Origin: Akkermansiaceae bacterium
GTDB taxonomy: Bacteria; Verrucomicrobiota; Verrucomicrobiia; Verrucomicrobiales; Akkermansiaceae
NCBI GenBank assembly: GCA_023300065.1
Contig: JALZWJ010000225.1
Coordinates: 1-5,562, forward strand
Reading direction: 5' to 3'
DNA: 5,562 bases
Part shown: piece by piece, positions 5,055 through 5,562 of the stretch
Numbering within the stretch: the first letter of the stretch is position 1
Layout of the letters: every line of letters begins with the position of its first letter
Program-made: the position numbers and the translations under genes
Notes under the pieces: model-generated
What the model was told of the DNA's origin: nothing
What the model saw: the letters and a program-made list of their open reading frames with translations, nothing else
Database searches by the model: none

Positions 5055-5213
5055 ACTCCTCAAAAAATTAGGTTCGTTAGTAAGGAATTCATAGATTACT
5101 TCCAATCACTCTACTATTTCACTGCTCCAGCACAATCTGGCGCAACAGCGAAATGGGGTCGTGGTGATACTGATGAGATGATCACCGACTACCTGGACCC
5201 CAACCGAGACTAA
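5055..5213 (+). pseudogene. Start-less coding-like remnant
   Basis: Between TAA 5052-5054 and TAA 5211-5213 there are 52 open codons. The second half reads like protein (TAPAQSGATAKWGRGDTDEM, then ITDYLDPNRD), but there is no ATG until near the end (Met 43) and no ribosome site. The composition rises in GC at about 5130. It could be the surviving 3' end of a degraded gene or an accidental open frame. No family is recognised. Confidence 0.25.
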
Positions 5214-5215
5214 CA

Positions 5216-5334
5216 ATGCGTGAGAGAGGGACGGCCATGGCGTCAGTCGGTTCATTTTCATCAAACGTGTTCGACATTAAATCTGTTCGTTATATCGTTC
5301 GGTTTCGGCCGCCCTCCACATGGTCGTTCTGCAT
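5216..5334. repeat. Imperfect inverted repeat between remnant and next gene
   Basis: GAGGGACGGCC (5226-5236) matches the reverse complement of GGCCGCCCTC (5307-5316) except for one extra A. Outside these, ATGC (5216-5219) faces GCAT (5331-5334). Within the left part GAC-G-GCC-AT-GGC-GTC (5230-5244) makes a small hairpin. The block begins 3 nt after the TAA of the remnant frame and ends just before the next gene's start. Confidence 0.35.
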
Positions 5335-5338
5335 AAGA

Positions 5339-5562
5339 ATGAATATACTACTCACCACGCTATTCTTCTCCCAGCTGATTTCGTATGCTCTGGCTGACGA
5401 AGTGGTCGCATTGCGAGAGGCGTTAGGAAAGATCTCAAACGATGAGTATTTGCGCAAGTATGATAATGAAGATGCGCTACCTGAGCATCTTCAGCATATG
5501 CGCTTTCGTTTTGAATCTCGTAAGGAAGGATTTCGTGATGCTAAGAAGCTTCTTGAGGCAGG
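5339..5562 (+). CDS. N-terminal part of an unidentified secreted protein (runs off the window)
   Basis: An open frame from ATG 5339 continues past the right edge, with 74 complete codons visible. Residues 1-19, MNILLTTLFFSQLISYALA, form a clear signal peptide with cleavage before Asp20-Glu. The mature start is charged and helix-prone (DEVVALREALGKISNDEYLR, later FRFESRKEGFRDAKKLLEAG). ATGs at 5216 and 5237 are in the same frame, but they would put a 34-41-residue non-signal extension in front of the leader, so 5339 is preferred. No strong ribosome site is seen (only AAGA adjacent to the ATG). The family is unknown. Confidence 0.65.
   Translation, partial: MNILLTTLFFSQLISYALADEVVALREALGKISNDEYLRKYDNEDALPEHLQHMRFRFESRKEGFRDAKKLLEA

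Noticed and set aside
5163..5186. GGTGAT...ATCACC inverted repeat inside the remnant frame
   Set aside because: Six base pairs around a 12-nt loop is within chance expectation and is not linked to any other signal.

Overview
The window looks like a chromosomal segment of a Verrucomicrobiota or Planctomycetota-type bacterium. The evidence is a PEP-CTERM sorting signal, a C-terminal 'HWESVPGEVYVVE...FFRV' surface-protein module of the kind common in those phyla, a GC-rich coding stretch, and intergenic spacers carrying short degenerate repeats. This placement is an inference from protein style; no marker gene is present.

The left two thirds (about 187-4160, minus strand) reads as one cobalamin-responsive transport locus. 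In transcription order it has a cobalamin riboswitch (about 4160-4005), a leader with several alternative hairpins (about 4013-3860), a PEP-CTERM-anchored secreted protein (3858-3169), a strong hairpin plus U-run just before the next start codon (3128-3096), a BtuB-like TonB-dependent outer-membrane receptor (3093-1093), and a secreted surface protein (1089-187) that begins 3 nt after the receptor stop codon. The riboswitch supplies the substrate prediction: the receptor probably imports cobalamin or another corrinoid, and the two secreted proteins are candidate surface accessories for capturing it. At the left edge the tail of an unidentified plus-strand gene ends at 104. It converges on the operon across a shared bidirectional terminator (129-160).

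From about 4165 to 4625 there is no credible gene. This spacer holds two heptanucleotide tandem tracts, three diverged copies of a roughly 30-bp unit, a recurring CCAACCAAGTCCC word, and a perfect 9-bp hairpin. Next comes a 110-bp imperfect inverted repeat (4626-4735). The DNA then becomes visibly more AT-rich and the coding direction switches to plus.

The right part (4761-5562) holds a small predicted lipoprotein, a start-less coding-like remnant whose stop codon sits at the edge of an inverted-repeat block (5216-5334), and the 5' end of a secreted protein that runs out of the window. None of these has a recognisable function. Together they look like a low-density accessory region rather than part of the B12 locus.
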